Counted from the first letter of the stretch, positions 1-8,935 are shown. The stretch: DNA of 64,000 bases from Pseudomonadota bacterium (GCA_021324885.1 JAJPIF010000006.1:1-64000); one strand, 5' to 3'. Translations and numbers: made by a program. Notes: generated by a model from the sequence alone, not told the origin.

Positions 1-381
1 ATGCTGCCGGTGCTCGGATGCCCGCTCTGCTGGCCCGGCTATGCGGCGCTGCTTTCGTCGCTGGGCCTTGGGTTCCTGGCTTCGGCGCGCTACCTGTTCC
101 CGCTGACCATTGCTCTGCTCGGGATTGCCCTTGCGGGACTTGCGATTCAGGCGCGGCGGCAGGGATTGATGCCGATTATGCTCGCGTCGGTTGCAAGCGT
201 CGCGATCATGGTGGGCAAGTTTGTGTTGGATTTGAGCGCGGCAACTTACGCGGGCGTCGCGCCGCTCCTGCTTGCCTCGGCGCTTAGCGTGGTTCGCGGA
301 CGTAAAGTGCCGAGCGCTTGCGCCGATTGCGCATCGAATTTAGGGCCGGCATCGACTGGCCACGCCGTACCAGGCCGGTAG
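1..381 (+). CDS. MerC-like small integral membrane protein (possibly 5'-partial)
   Basis: A 126-residue hydrophobic protein with about four membrane segments. A Cys-Pro-Leu-Cys pair (GCPLCWPGY, residues 6-14) sits at the start of the first helix and is followed by the GLGFL stretch found in MerC-type mercury and heavy-metal transporters. The C-terminal tail is polar with a second cysteine pair (CADC, near residues 107-110). The ATG is the first base of the window, so the true start may lie outside. No merA, merR or merP is visible nearby, so transport of Hg(II) or another thiophilic ligand is inferred only from the helix-1 cysteine motif. It could equally be a DoxX-like or redox membrane protein. 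Confidence 0.5.
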   Translation: MLPVLGCPLCWPGYAALLSSLGLGFLASARYLFPLTIALLGIALAGLAIQARRQGLMPIMLASVASVAIMVGKFVLDLSAATYAGVAPLLLASALSVVRGRKVPSACADCASNLGPASTGHAVPGR

Positions 382-414
382 CGCGTCTGCGATAGCTGGT
401 TTCAAAGCAGAAGA

Positions 415-449
415 GCGCGGCGGCCGAGTTTTCCGCTCGGCCGCCGCGC
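415..449. terminator. Perfect GC-rich hairpin after the MerC-like gene
   Basis: A 14-bp perfect stem (415-428 against 436-449) encloses a 7-nt TTTTCCG loop, 34 nt after the stop codon of the first gene. There is no T tract after it on the plus strand, so it is not a textbook Rho-independent terminator. Its position suggests 3'-end formation or mRNA stabilisation. Confidence 0.45.
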
Positions 450-630
450 GCGGATTATGCCGTGACAGTCAGCGAGCGGCGCAGCTTGCGGAGCCCGAGC
501 GGGCGTCTCACAGCGAAGCCGCCGCTTGGGTGCAGCACGAGTTGACATGCGAGGGTTAGAGTCGTGGCAAGGTATCGTGCAGGTGTTTTACTTGACCTTG
601 GTGTAGAGTGAGTAAATTGAGGGAGGAAGA

Positions 631-1530
631 GTGGAGACTAGGGCCACCCGCTCGGCAGTTCCTAGCACCGCGCCAGTTAATTCGTTTTATGGAGCGCGGG
701 TCGCAGAGTTCATGTCGGACGATCCAAATAATGTCGTGGGCGCGCTCACGACTCGTGCTTCGCTCGAATATCGCGGTAACCAGCCCGAACAAGTACGGTC
801 GTGGCGGGAGCAGGTTAAGCTGATGCGATGGGCGTTTAGCGAGGTGAAGGGTTCGGGCGAATGGGGACTGCTGCTTGAATACTCCTTAAGGCGCCTCGGG
901 CGCCGTCCCGATGCAGTGATCCTGGCACCCGGCGTGATCATAGTGGTTGAGTTCAAGATGGGCGCAGAAAAGCATGTTGCGCATCACGTGGAACAGGTCG
1001 AAGACTACGCATTATGCATCCGCGACTTCCATGCCTATTCGCGAGGATTTGTAGTAGCGCCCGTCGTTTGTGCCGAACACGCACCTCGAGTTGTGGCGGT
1101 GCGACCTTCAGTCATCGAAGCAGTAGCATCGGTTATACTTACCAACGCGCGCGACCTACCCGAGGCTCTTCAAATGGCCGCGTCTCTCGGAGCGAGCAAC
1201 GCGCCGTCTGTTTCCTGGCGTGACTTCGACTCGGGCGGTTACAACCCAACTCCCACGATTGTGGATGCAGCGAGAGCGGTTTACGCAGGCCACTCGGTCA
1301 GAGAGATCGGGCGCAGCGATGCGGATGGCATGGCGCTTCAGCGCGCAGCGGAACGGCTGCGCCACTGGATCCTTGAAGCGCGACGAGACGGCCAACACAT
1401 AGTCTGCCTCGTTTCGGGGACGCCTGGAGCAGGCAAGTCTCTCTTGGGGCTGAACTTGGTCCTGGCAGACGGGGCGGGCCGAGTTGCCGGCGAGCCAGCG
1501 GTTATGTGTAAAAGCTCGGACTTAATCTGA
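631..1530 (+). pseudogene. Nuclease-like/DUF2075 helicase, truncated after Walker A by an IS end
   Basis: The gene starts at GTG 631 behind GGGAGG (621-626). The N-terminal half carries an E-(x)n-D-(x)n-ExK signature (E83, D94, E107-F-K109 in VVEFKMG) like PD-(D/E)XK nucleases. It leads into a P-loop NTPase with Walker A GTPGAGKS at 263-270, the start of the DUF2075 (SF1 helicase-like) domain. Family members continue for several hundred residues with Walker B and helicase motifs. Here the frame reads into the terminal sequence of an IS481-type element after about residue 290 and stops ten codons later. No motor domain remains, so the product is almost certainly inactive. Relatives often sit in anti-phage or mobile islands; that role is inference. 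Confidence 0.7.
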
Positions 1531-1640
1531 CAATGCGGTAAGGTGCTTGGGTCTCACAACAGGAGATCGAGGACGATGACGCAGGAACAGAAAGTGATTC
1601 GGGCCAAGGTGGGGGTGCTGGAGTTGGCCAAGCAGCTCGG
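1505..1640 (+). mobile_element. 5' stub of an IS481-family insertion sequence
   Basis: The segment begins with a TGTGTAAAAG end typical of IS481-like inverted repeats. After GGAGATCGAGG it opens a reading frame at ATG 1576 whose 22 codons (MTQEQKVIRAKVGVLELAKQ, then L and G) match the usual N-terminus of IS481-family transposases. The frame then breaks off directly into an unrelated gene at about 1638-1641. The catalytic core and right end are absent, so the element is dead. The left end interrupts the DUF2075 gene and the break abuts a truncated SGNH hydrolase gene, so a deletion running from inside the IS into flanking DNA is the simplest history. Confidence 0.65.
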
Positions 1641-1893
1641 TTGATCACCACGTAGGACCTGCCTTCGTTGGTGTACCATCCGCTCGCGCCGGGCCGCAGC
1701 GTGTAGCCAAGATAGTAGTCCCGCCGGTAGAAAGTCGGGCTCTGAAATCCCGCCAGGCGCAATCCGAACTCGGCGATCACCACAGCCATAAGGACGCCCG
1801 CCAGCACCAACAACAGCCGCGCCGCAGTCTGCGTGAGCCGGTTTTCCTGATCGGCGGGGTCACTTCGTCAGACGTGATCCCTGCTCGTTTCAT
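1637..1893 (-). pseudogene. N-terminal remnant of an SGNH/GDSL-type hydrolase
   Basis: On the minus strand the frame encodes a single N-terminal membrane anchor (VLAGVLMAVVIAEFGLRLAG) followed by a YxLGYTLRPGASGWYTNEG region. Both are typical of membrane-anchored SGNH hydrolases that precede or accompany O-acetyltransferases. The gene is lost after the YVVIN segment, where IS481 sequence begins, so the whole catalytic SGNH domain is missing. Upstream, ATG 1893 opens in a different frame (MKRAGITSDEV) and must shift near 1855 to join the membrane segment, a second lesion. Clearly non-functional. Confidence 0.55.
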
Positions 1894-1953
1894 CTGCCGC
1901 AGGGTCTCAAATTTGCGGTTCCGCGGGGGAATAGATGCTGTGGACGGTGCCAA

Positions 1954-3570
1954 TCAAGGCGGTGGTGGCGGCGTAATCTCAAAAATCGTTCCGTAGCTGT
2001 TGGCGTCGGTCAGATCGTGCGTACCGCCCGCCTGGGTCATGCCGAAAAGGTCGCCCGAGCTGTCGGCAATCAGGTTGTCGATCGGCCGACTGCCGCTCGT
2101 ATCGCAGGTGGTCGGCGTCGGCGCGCTGGGATCGCATCGGGGCCCGCCAATATCGAATGACGCCACCACCTGATAGCAGGTCTGGCCAGGTTGGCAATTC
2201 GTCTGGAGCCGGAAAATCACGCCCCCACCCGACTTCGCCCCGGCATACGCGCCGCCGTTACGCGTCATGCCATACAGCCAGGAGGAAGCGCTATTGACCA
2301 GCGGCCGGGAGCTGGGCTGTGCGAGCAGCGATCCATAGGGATTGAAACCATCCTGGATGAGGTTGCCGGCAGTGTCGGGTACACAACCCACGCCCGACTT
2401 GGCATCACACCGCATCCCGAACCGATGCAGAGTCGTATATGACTGCAGTTGCGGGGTCGCGCCCAGGCTGATCACGGCCTGGAATAAAACCCCAGAACCA
2501 GGCAGCGGCTGACCGCCGTCGGTCAGGGTTCCCGTGCCGCCATCAGTCGTCATTCCATAGACGGTTACAGTCGGAATGCCGCTTGAGTTCTCGCCGATGG
2601 CGCCCGAGATTAGGTTGCCGTGGTCAGTGTAGGCACCGTCGCCGCACGCCGCTCCAAGAAAATAATGCAGTACCGCGTAGTTGCCGTTGTAGTACGCGTA
2701 GATAACCCCGTTGCCGACCGTGTCTTGCGGTAGGTTGGCCAGCCCTCCCTGCCGCGTCATGCCCAACAGGACATCGGAGTTAGCCAGATGAATCACCAGC
2801 GGCCGGCCATGCGGGGTGTCCCCGGTCAGCGCCGCATTGCAGCCCGCCGGCAGTTGGGCCGGGCACGTTCCCGCGGCGATCGTGCAAACATCGCTCGCGC
2901 CCGGAGCATTGAAGTTGAACAGCACCTTGTCGGAGGCGGTGCCGCCCGCGGCCGGAAACGAATACAGCGTCCCGCCGCCGTTGCTGCCGCCTTTCGCGGT
3001 GGCCCCGTACAGCGTCGTGCCGTCGCCCGACAAAGCGAAGGTGCTGTGGGGTTCGGCGCCGTCGGGACCCGAGTCCGCCTTGCCTTTGAAGTCGTAGACG
3101 ATCGATACGCCCGGCTTGGCGATGAAACTTGCCGGATCCACCGTGAAGATCGTTCCGTCGCCCTTTGAGTCGCCGCCGGACAAGGTCGTTCCCCACAGGC
3201 TCAGGCTGTTGTTCAGCACCGGAAGCATCGCGTCATGATGGGGCATGTCGCCGGAACTATCCAGCGGTGCCACCGCGAGATTGCCGGCCGGATTGATTGG
3301 CAGACCAAAGACCGTACCACCGTTCGCGGCGCCGCCGCTCGAAGTGCGTCCAAACAGGAGCCATTGCTTGTTTTGCTCGACCAGCGTCAGCGTGCCCTTG
3401 GGATCGGCGCCGCTGTTCGCGCCATCGAATGAGTAGAGGACCTGAATTGACGGCGCGGCCGGACTTGAGTTGCTGCCCCCGCACCTGCCGACCATCAATG
3501 TCAGCGCCGCGACCGCGAGTGGCCATGGATTAAGCCCGCGCGCCCGCATCGATCCTCTCTTTCTTTTCAT
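1954..3570 (-). CDS. Secreted GloVer tandem-repeat protein
   Basis: A 538-residue protein with a basic N-terminus and a hydrophobic export segment (about residues 15-28) ending near a cysteine (VGRCGG) that is only a poor lipobox. The rest is built from at least seven degenerate repeats with a core like YG-T-GG-(n)-GTVF: LFGRTSSGGAANGGTVFGLP, LWGTTLSGGDSKGDGTIFTV, LYGATAKGGSNGGGTLYSFP, YGMTRNGG and FGMTQAGG. This is the choice-of-anchor tandem repeat known as GloVer (TIGR03803), predicted to form a beta-propeller-like surface domain of unknown ligand. The protein ends in a proline run with no sorting anchor. A start at 3549 is also possible. Confidence 0.75.
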   Translation of the reverse strand: MKRKRGSMRARGLNPWPLAVAALTLMVGRCGGSNSSPAAPSIQVLYSFDGANSGADPKGTLTLVEQNKQWLLFGRTSSGGAANGGTVFGLPINPAGNLAVAPLDSSGDMPHHDAMLPVLNNSLSLWGTTLSGGDSKGDGTIFTVDPASFIAKPGVSIVYDFKGKADSGPDGAEPHSTFALSGDGTTLYGATAKGGSNGGGTLYSFPAAGGTASDKVLFNFNAPGASDVCTIAAGTCPAQLPAGCNAALTGDTPHGRPLVIHLANSDVLLGMTRQGGLANLPQDTVGNGVIYAYYNGNYAVLHYFLGAACGDGAYTDHGNLISGAIGENSSGIPTVTVYGMTTDGGTGTLTDGGQPLPGSGVLFQAVISLGATPQLQSYTTLHRFGMRCDAKSGVGCVPDTAGNLIQDGFNPYGSLLAQPSSRPLVNSASSWLYGMTRNGGAYAGAKSGGGVIFRLQTNCQPGQTCYQVVASFDIGGPRCDPSAPTPTTCDTSGSRPIDNLIADSSGDLFGMTQAGGTHDLTDANSYGTIFEITPPPPP

Positions 3571-3597
3571 TACCCCGCGATCCGCTGCAACCGGGTG

Positions 3598-3690
3598 TTA
3601 AGCTTCCGAACATGCGGCCGCCGCGCTCAGCCGCGCGATGCGCATCAGATTGTAAGCGGCCGCCACCAGGTAGGCCGCTAAACCGCATTT
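3598..3690 (-). mobile_element. C-terminal relic of a DDE transposase
   Basis: Read on the minus strand, about 30 codons end in TAA at 3598 and encode AAYLVAAAYNLMRIARL plus an alanine-rich tail. The AAYNLxRxxRL signature closes many IS4/IS5/IS1182-type transposases. Nothing upstream of this tail remains, because the cyclase gene ends at 3731. A relic of an old insertion; the exact family cannot be decided from this stub. Confidence 0.5.
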
Positions 3691-3730
3691 GGCAAGCTAC
3701 TGAGTATATCGGAGGTTCTTCAACAATCTG

Positions 3731-4666
3731 TTAGAAAAGCGCGATCGGATTTACCGGCGAGGCGGTGCCGTGTCGCACGATCAGCGGCGCCATGACGAAT
3801 TGGAATTCATAGCGACCCAGGGCTTTGGCGCGCTCCGCCGCCGCGTCCAGATCCATGTTGTCGATCAGATGCACGCCCATCATCACGATTGCGCAGGTAT
3901 GAATCGACAGCCACGGCTCGTCGTACCCAAACGGCATCGCGTCGCTGACGCCGTCTGAACCGAGCACCGCGATTTTGCGCTCGTGCAGCCACGGCAGGCA
4001 GGCCGCGTCCAGCCCCGCCAGCCCTTCCTCCGGACTCCATCCACCCCGGGCCTTGCGCCGCCGTGCGCGCCCGGTCCGCACCATCAGCACGTCGCCTTCC
4101 TCGATTGTCACGCGATGGTGGCGCACAGCCGCGTCGAGTTCGTCGGGATAGATGCGCTGATCGTTCTCCAGCCATGGCACATCGCGCAGCGCAGGAATAT
4201 CGAGCAGGACGCCGCGGCCGATCACGCCATCGCGCGCGACGTCCACCGCCAGCTTGCGCGCGCCGCTCGATCCCACTTCAGAAGCTTCGAACCCGTTGTA
4301 CATCCTGCCGTTCCAGATGATGTGACACAGGGCGTCGAGATGGGTATTGGCATAGCCGTGAGTGTTGATTCCCAGGTAATCGGCAGTAAACGGCGGTGAC
4401 AGCAGATGGGCGTCGTAACCCGATTGAATCATCAGATGCGTCACCGGCGTGGGATTGTCGGGCGCGGGAGCCGTCGCCAGCGGCAGTGCCATCGAGACCG
4501 CCTCACCCGTTTTCACCAGACGCGCCGCAGCCTGACGTTTGGCGTCGCTTATGTAGTTCAACGCCCCGCGCTGATCATCCTTGCCCCATCGGCCCCAGTT
4601 GCTGATGCGATCGAACATGCCCTTGATTTCCTGCTCAGTCAGCCGTTGGTTGTTGCTCATCGCCAT
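3731..4666 (-). CDS. Cyclase family protein (kynurenine formamidase-like metal hydrolase)
   Basis: A 311-residue soluble protein of the PF04199 cyclase/formamidase family. The metal-binding signature HGYANTHLDALCH matches the family pattern H-x-G-T-H-x-D-x-P-x-H with minor substitutions. The downstream LLDIPALR, GDVLMVRTGR and HTCAIVMMGVHLIDN stretches also fit. Characterised members hydrolyse N-formylkynurenine or cyclic amides using divalent metal. No tryptophan catabolic genes are adjacent, so the substrate is unknown. It is transcribed divergently from the DUF255 gene. ATG 4658 is an alternative start two codons downstream. Confidence 0.82.
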   Translation of the reverse strand: MAMSNNQRLTEQEIKGMFDRISNWGRWGKDDQRGALNYISDAKRQAAARLVKTGEAVSMALPLATAPAPDNPTPVTHLMIQSGYDAHLLSPPFTADYLGINTHGYANTHLDALCHIIWNGRMYNGFEASEVGSSGARKLAVDVARDGVIGRGVLLDIPALRDVPWLENDQRIYPDELDAAVRHHRVTIEEGDVLMVRTGRARRRKARGGWSPEEGLAGLDAACLPWLHERKIAVLGSDGVSDAMPFGYDEPWLSIHTCAIVMMGVHLIDNMDLDAAAERAKALGRYEFQFVMAPLIVRHGTASPVNPIALF

Positions 4667-4841
4667 TCCCCGCGTGCCGGTTTTCGAACTATCTACTGCG
4701 GCCCGGCCGAATACGCCAGAGCTGGGGCCAACCTGACCGCGGGTCGCGAGCCGGATCCGGGCGTGATAACGTGATAAAAAGGGCCGGGTAAAGCGTCCAG
4801 ACCGCGCGGGCCGGCCTCACAATTATCAAGTCGAGGCGCCG

Positions 4842-6929
4842 ATGAGCGAGCAAAAAACCGGTGACGCGCAGCGTAAACCCAACCGTCTTATCCATGAGCA
4901 AAGTCCTTACCTGCGCCAGCACGCTTACAACCCCGTTGATTGGTATCCGTGGGGCGAGGAGGCCCTCAGCCGCGCCCGGGCGGAGAATAAACCTATCCTG
5001 CTCTCGATCGGTTACTCGGCCTGCCATTGGTGCCACGTGATGGAGCGGGAGTCATTCGAAGACGCCGAAACCGCCCGACTGATGAACGAACTTTTCGTGC
5101 CGATTAAAGTCGATCGCGAGGAACGGCCCGACCTCGACCAGATTTACATGGATGCGGTGCAGGCCTTCTCGGGCCGCGGCGGATGGCCGCTGACGATGTT
5201 TCTGACCCCCGAAGGGGGCCCGTTCTTTGGCGGCACCTATTTTCCTCCCACCGATCGGCATGGATTGCCGGCCTTCAAGCGCGTGCTGCTTGCGGTCGCC
5301 CAGGCTTACAAGGAGCGTTCGCAGGACGTCGCGCACAACGTGGAGAAAATCACCGAGGCGGTGACCGCGATGAGCGGTTATTCGGGATCCGGCGTCGAAG
5401 TTCCCAAAACCATCGTGGTGGAAGCCGCCGCGGCCCTTTCGCGTCATTACGATCGCACCTACGGTGGTCTGGGCCAGGCGCCGAAGTTTCCCAATACTTT
5501 TGCCTTCTCGCTTTTGCTCCGCGCGCTGGACATCTGCGCCGATCCCGCGATGGCTGAGATCGTTGACCGCACGCTGACCCATATGGCCAAAGGGGGCATC
5601 TACGATCAGATCGGCGGCGGGTTCCATCGCTACAGCGTCGATCAGCAATGGCTGGTGCCGCATTTCGAAAAGATGCTGTACGACAACGCGTTGCTCTCGC
5701 GCCTTTACCTCGACGCCGCGCGCGCGTTGGACCGCGCCGATTTCCTGCAAACCGCGCGCGAGATTTTCGATTACGTGCTGCGCGAAATGACCAGTCCGCA
5801 AGGCGGCTTCTATTCCACCCAGGACGCTGACAGCGAAGGCGAGGAAGGCAAGTTCTTCATCTGGACCCGGGACGAAGTCCGCGCCGCCGTGGGACCTGAG
5901 CTGGCGCCGATTGCGGAGCGCTATTTCGACGTCACCGCCGAGGGCAACTTCGAGGGCAAAAACATCCTCCATCGCACGATCGATATCGCCGATGCCGCCA
6001 CGATTTTTCATCTCAAGCCCGAGGAGATGGAACTGCGCATCGCCGAGATCAAACGCCGCCTGTTCGCGGTGCGCGAGCGCAGAGTCAAGCCGGCTCGTGA
6101 CGAAAAGATGCTCGCGGCCTGGAACGGTCTGATGATCGGCGCGATGGCCGAGGGCTACATCGCCCTGGCCGAGCCGCGCCTGCTGCAAGCCGCCATCCGC
6201 GCCGCCGATTTCGTGATGACAAAAATGTGGGACGGGCGCACGCTGTTGCGCTCCTGCAAGGACGGCGTCGCCCGTTTCAACGGCTATCTCGAAGATTACG
6301 CCACCATGGCCAACGCGCTGATCGACCTGTACGAGGCCTCGCTGGATGCAAAATACCTCGCCCAGGCGCGAACGCTGATGGACGCCGTGCTTGAGCGTTT
6401 TGCCGATCGCGCCAACGGCGGTTTCTTTTTCACTTCCGAGGATCACGAACGGTTGATCACCAGGCCCAAGCCAATGTTCGACGGTTCCACCCCGTCGGGC
6501 AACAGCGAAGCCGTCATGGCGCTGCTCCGACTGCATGCTTACAACGGCGAGCAGGCGTATCTGCGCGAGGCCGAACGCGCGATCAAGCTGTTCGGCGAAC
6601 TGATGATGCGCCAGCCGATGGGTTTTGCGCATCTGATCGAGGCGGCCGATCTCTACTTTCGCGGCGCGCTCGAAGTGGTGCTGGTGGGTGATCCCCGCTC
6701 GCCCGATTTCAGACAATGGCGCGAGCGCATCGGTTTGCTCTATCTGCCCAACCGCGCGCTCTTCGCCGTCGATCCGGCGGCGCCTGCGGACGCCTTTATT
6801 CCCGAAGCCGCTCGCGGCAAGGTGCAGATTGACGGGCGCCTGACCGCCTACGTGTGCCGCAATTACACCTGTTCGCCGCCGCAAACCTCGTTGGACGGCC
6901 TCGAAGCGCAATTGAAACATCCGGCATAA
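4842..6929 (+). CDS. Thioredoxin domain-containing protein, DUF255/YyaL family
   Basis: A 695-residue protein with the DUF255 thioredoxin-like N-terminus. [15 protein letters not shown] near residues 58-72 holds the C-x-x-C redox motif, and [20 protein letters not shown] opens the domain. The rest is an (alpha/alpha)6 six-hairpin glycosidase-like fold with [28 protein letters not shown] and [12 protein letters not shown]-type segments. Length and domain order match bacterial YyaL and eukaryotic SPATA20. The biochemical function of the family is unresolved. The stop is 12 bases before the next ATG, so it is probably cotranscribed with the EEP-family gene. Confidence 0.9.
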   Translation: MSEQKTGDAQRKPNRLIHEQSPYLRQHAYNPVDWYPWGEEALSRARAENKPILLSIGYSACHWCHVMERESFEDAETARLMNELFVPIKVDREERPDLDQIYMDAVQAFSGRGGWPLTMFLTPEGGPFFGGTYFPPTDRHGLPAFKRVLLAVAQAYKERSQDVAHNVEKITEAVTAMSGYSGSGVEVPKTIVVEAAAALSRHYDRTYGGLGQAPKFPNTFAFSLLLRALDICADPAMAEIVDRTLTHMAKGGIYDQIGGGFHRYSVDQQWLVPHFEKMLYDNALLSRLYLDAARALDRADFLQTAREIFDYVLREMTSPQGGFYSTQDADSEGEEGKFFIWTRDEVRAAVGPELAPIAERYFDVTAEGNFEGKNILHRTIDIADAATIFHLKPEEMELRIAEIKRRLFAVRERRVKPARDEKMLAAWNGLMIGAMAEGYIALAEPRLLQAAIRAADFVMTKMWDGRTLLRSCKDGVARFNGYLEDYATMANALIDLYEASLDAKYLAQARTLMDAVLERFADRANGGFFFTSEDHERLITRPKPMFDGSTPSGNSEAVMALLRLHAYNGEQAYLREAERAIKLFGELMMRQPMGFAHLIEAADLYFRGALEVVLVGDPRSPDFRQWRERIGLLYLPNRALFAVDPAAPADAFIPEAARGKVQIDGRLTAYVCRNYTCSPPQTSLDGLEAQLKHPA

Positions 6930-6941
6930 GCGCCGTCCGCG

Positions 6942-7901
6942 ATGATCCTGGAAGAGCTTTCGATCCACTCGCGTCGCGTGGAAACCGACCCGTTCGCCCC
7001 GATCGTTGAAAATCGCGTCGAGCGCACGCCGGCCATCCCCTTCAAGGTGGTCGCGCTGAACGCCCGCGGCTGTCCCGAGCCGGAGGTGGTGGCCCGCCTG
7101 ATGCGCCAGCCGCCGTTGTCAGGCGCGGCAATCATCCTGCTGAGCGAAGCCGATTGGGGCCTGCGCCGGTCGCGCGGCCGGCACACCGCCAAAGAGCTGG
7201 CGCAACTGCTCGAAATGAGCTTCGCCTTCGGCCCCGAGTTCGCTTTCCGCCGCGACGAGAACCGCTTCACGTCGTTTTTTGGCAATGCGATCCTGTCGGC
7301 GGTACCGGTCGATAACGTCCGCGTGGTGCAATTGCCGATGTACTACGATTACACCAACCGGCCCCACTGGAAGCTGGCGCCGGGCGGCGTCAGAGTCGCG
7401 CGGCGGGCGGCGATCTCTGTTGATATCAAACTTGGCGGCCGGCGCCTGACGGTCGCGCTCGCCCATCTGGAAAACCGCACGCAGCCGCGGGATAGGGCAC
7501 GCCAGATCGCCGTTCTGGTCGAGCAAATGCCAAAAGGGGGCCCGGCGCTGATCGGCGGCGATTTCAACACCACCACGATCGATGTGCGCTCGTGGCGCAA
7601 CCGCGCAATTCTGGGCATGCGCCTGGCGCTCGAGCCGTACAGGCTGCGGCTGCCGCAGCGTCACGAGCCGCTATTCGAGGTGCTCGAGCGCGCCGGCTTC
7701 GAGTTGGGCGCTGCCAATGTCCCGCTGGCGCCGACTTTTACCCCTATCGGCCTGGTGCCCCGTTTCCTGCGCGCCAAACTCGACTGGCTGGGCTTGCGCA
7801 AGCTCACGGCGGTCCCCGGTTCGGCGCGAGTGGTTCCGGCCCGCCTGAACCTGCGCCGCATCTCGGATCACGACGCGATAATGTGCGAGTTCACGTTCTG
7901 A
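6942..7901 (+). CDS. Endonuclease/exonuclease/phosphatase (EEP) family protein
   Basis: A 319-residue EEP-fold protein. Landmark residues are VVALNARG near the start, LLSEADWG (the metal-binding Glu), ALAHLENRT (active-site His), GGDFNTTT (DxN motif) and the closing ISDHDAIMCEF (D-H pair). These are the four conserved blocks of Mg2+-dependent phosphodiesterases such as exonuclease III, DNase I-like enzymes and sphingomyelinases. No signal peptide is seen, so a cytoplasmic enzyme is likely. The substrate (nucleic acid or phospho-metabolite) cannot be told from the sequence. Confidence 0.8.
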   Translation: MILEELSIHSRRVETDPFAPIVENRVERTPAIPFKVVALNARGCPEPEVVARLMRQPPLSGAAIILLSEADWGLRRSRGRHTAKELAQLLEMSFAFGPEFAFRRDENRFTSFFGNAILSAVPVDNVRVVQLPMYYDYTNRPHWKLAPGGVRVARRAAISVDIKLGGRRLTVALAHLENRTQPRDRARQIAVLVEQMPKGGPALIGGDFNTTTIDVRSWRNRAILGMRLALEPYRLRLPQRHEPLFEVLERAGFELGAANVPLAPTFTPIGLVPRFLRAKLDWLGLRKLTAVPGSARVVPARLNLRRISDHDAIMCEFTF

Positions 7902-7972
7902 ATTTTCTCCACGCTCGCGGCCATCCTTATCCGGAAGCGGACAGGCACGCGTCGGATGGACAGGCAGGGCTC

Positions 7973-8812
7973 TTACAGCCGCAAACACGCTTCGGCCGCC
8001 AGATGGAATAATCGCTCGCGCATTGCATTGCGGTTCCAGTTGCGCGAATCCCACCGCCGTCCGGCCAGACTGTCGCCGCCGTAGAGGATTTGCGCGCACT
8101 GGACGCGGCGAAAACGCGCGACCGCGAAGAACGCCGCCGCTTCCATCTCGACCACGACGCAACCCTCGCGCCGCCGCCGGTTCATCCGCACCCGCGTCTC
8201 CCGATAGACCGCGTCGGTGCTCCAGGTCTTGCCGCGGATGTATTCGTGATTGTTCTCACGCAGGACCGCCTCGATCGCGGCCAGCGCGCCCGGTGTCGGC
8301 GCCACCTCGCGTGAGGGCTTCAGATAGTGAAACGAGGTGCCCTCGTCGCGTACGGCGCAATCGGGCACCACGATCTGTCCCGCGGCGATCCCGCTGTCCA
8401 GCGTGCCGGCGCCGCCGCAAGCGATGAACTTGCGGCATCCGAGCGCGATCATCAACTCCATCCGTGCCGCCGCGGCGGGTCCGCCGACCCCGGGCGAAAC
8501 CACCGCCAGCCGTCGCCCGCCGTAGTCGATCTCATAGACCGGATAATCGCCCGCCTCGCTGCGTCCGGTGTGAACGTGGCGCGTGGTTGCACCCCCGCTC
8601 ACCAGTTCCCGGATCACTTCCTGGAAAAAGCATAAAACACAATGCTCTGCGATATCGATCGGCCGGATAACGCGCGACGGCTCGATGATCGCGACGCGGC
8701 GCGGGTCGAATTCGAGCAGCGGTATTGGCGCCGGCTCAGTTGGGCGGGCAATCGGCGCGGTGGCACGCGATCGCGCACAGGATCCGGTCGGCGTATTCCT
8801 GCTCGATGCCAT
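7973..8812 (-). CDS. Nucleoside phosphorylase (PNP/UDP family)
   Basis: The sequence from IPLLEFDP onward matches PNP_UDP_1 phosphorylases. Visible blocks are VVSPGVGGPAAAA (phosphate/ribose loop), FIACGGAGTLDSGIAAGQIVV, and VVVEMEAAAFFAVARFR, where the Met-Glu pair binds the ribose. Such enzymes cleave purine or pyrimidine nucleosides with phosphate for base salvage. The first 30 or so residues from ATG 8812 look non-conserved and overlap another plausible minus-strand frame. The real start may therefore be internal, but no clear ATG, GTG or TTG with a Shine-Dalgarno is present there. Confidence 0.78.
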   Translation of the reverse strand: MASSRNTPTGSCARSRATAPIARPTEPAPIPLLEFDPRRVAIIEPSRVIRPIDIAEHCVLCFFQEVIRELVSGGATTRHVHTGRSEAGDYPVYEIDYGGRRLAVVSPGVGGPAAAARMELMIALGCRKFIACGGAGTLDSGIAAGQIVVPDCAVRDEGTSFHYLKPSREVAPTPGALAAIEAVLRENNHEYIRGKTWSTDAVYRETRVRMNRRRREGCVVVEMEAAAFFAVARFRRVQCAQILYGGDSLAGRRWDSRNWNRNAMRERLFHLAAEACLRL

Positions 8813-8935
8813 CGGCCAAGGCTACAGTAACGACGTCCAGCGCCAGCGGCGCGGACGCCGAAGCAACTCGGCGGCATTTTCGCGCATCTGTGTTTGCAGG
8901 TCGAGAATGCCGCGGCTTTTCCAAGGGCAATCCCT
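8736..8935 (-). pseudogene. Possible frameshifted end of a lost gene upstream of the phosphorylase
   Basis: Two overlapping minus-strand frames read ILDLQTQMRENAAELL and then VVTVALADGIEQEYADRI followed by LCAIACHRAD. They look like one coding sequence broken by a one-base shift near 8855 and stopping at 8736. The ILCAIACHRAD tail vaguely recalls the end of MutL (LATIACHxAVRAG), but the match is too short to rely on. It may be nothing more than codon bias on this strand. Confidence 0.2.

Noticed and set aside
1-381. Mercury resistance operon
   Set aside because: Only a MerC-like membrane protein is seen. There is no merR, merT, merP or merA in the visible sequence.
5052-6968. Long open frame of 638 codons on the minus strand
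   Set aside because: It lies exactly opposite the DUF255 gene, shows no recognisable domain and has the His/Arg/Gln-rich composition typical of antisense to high-GC genes.
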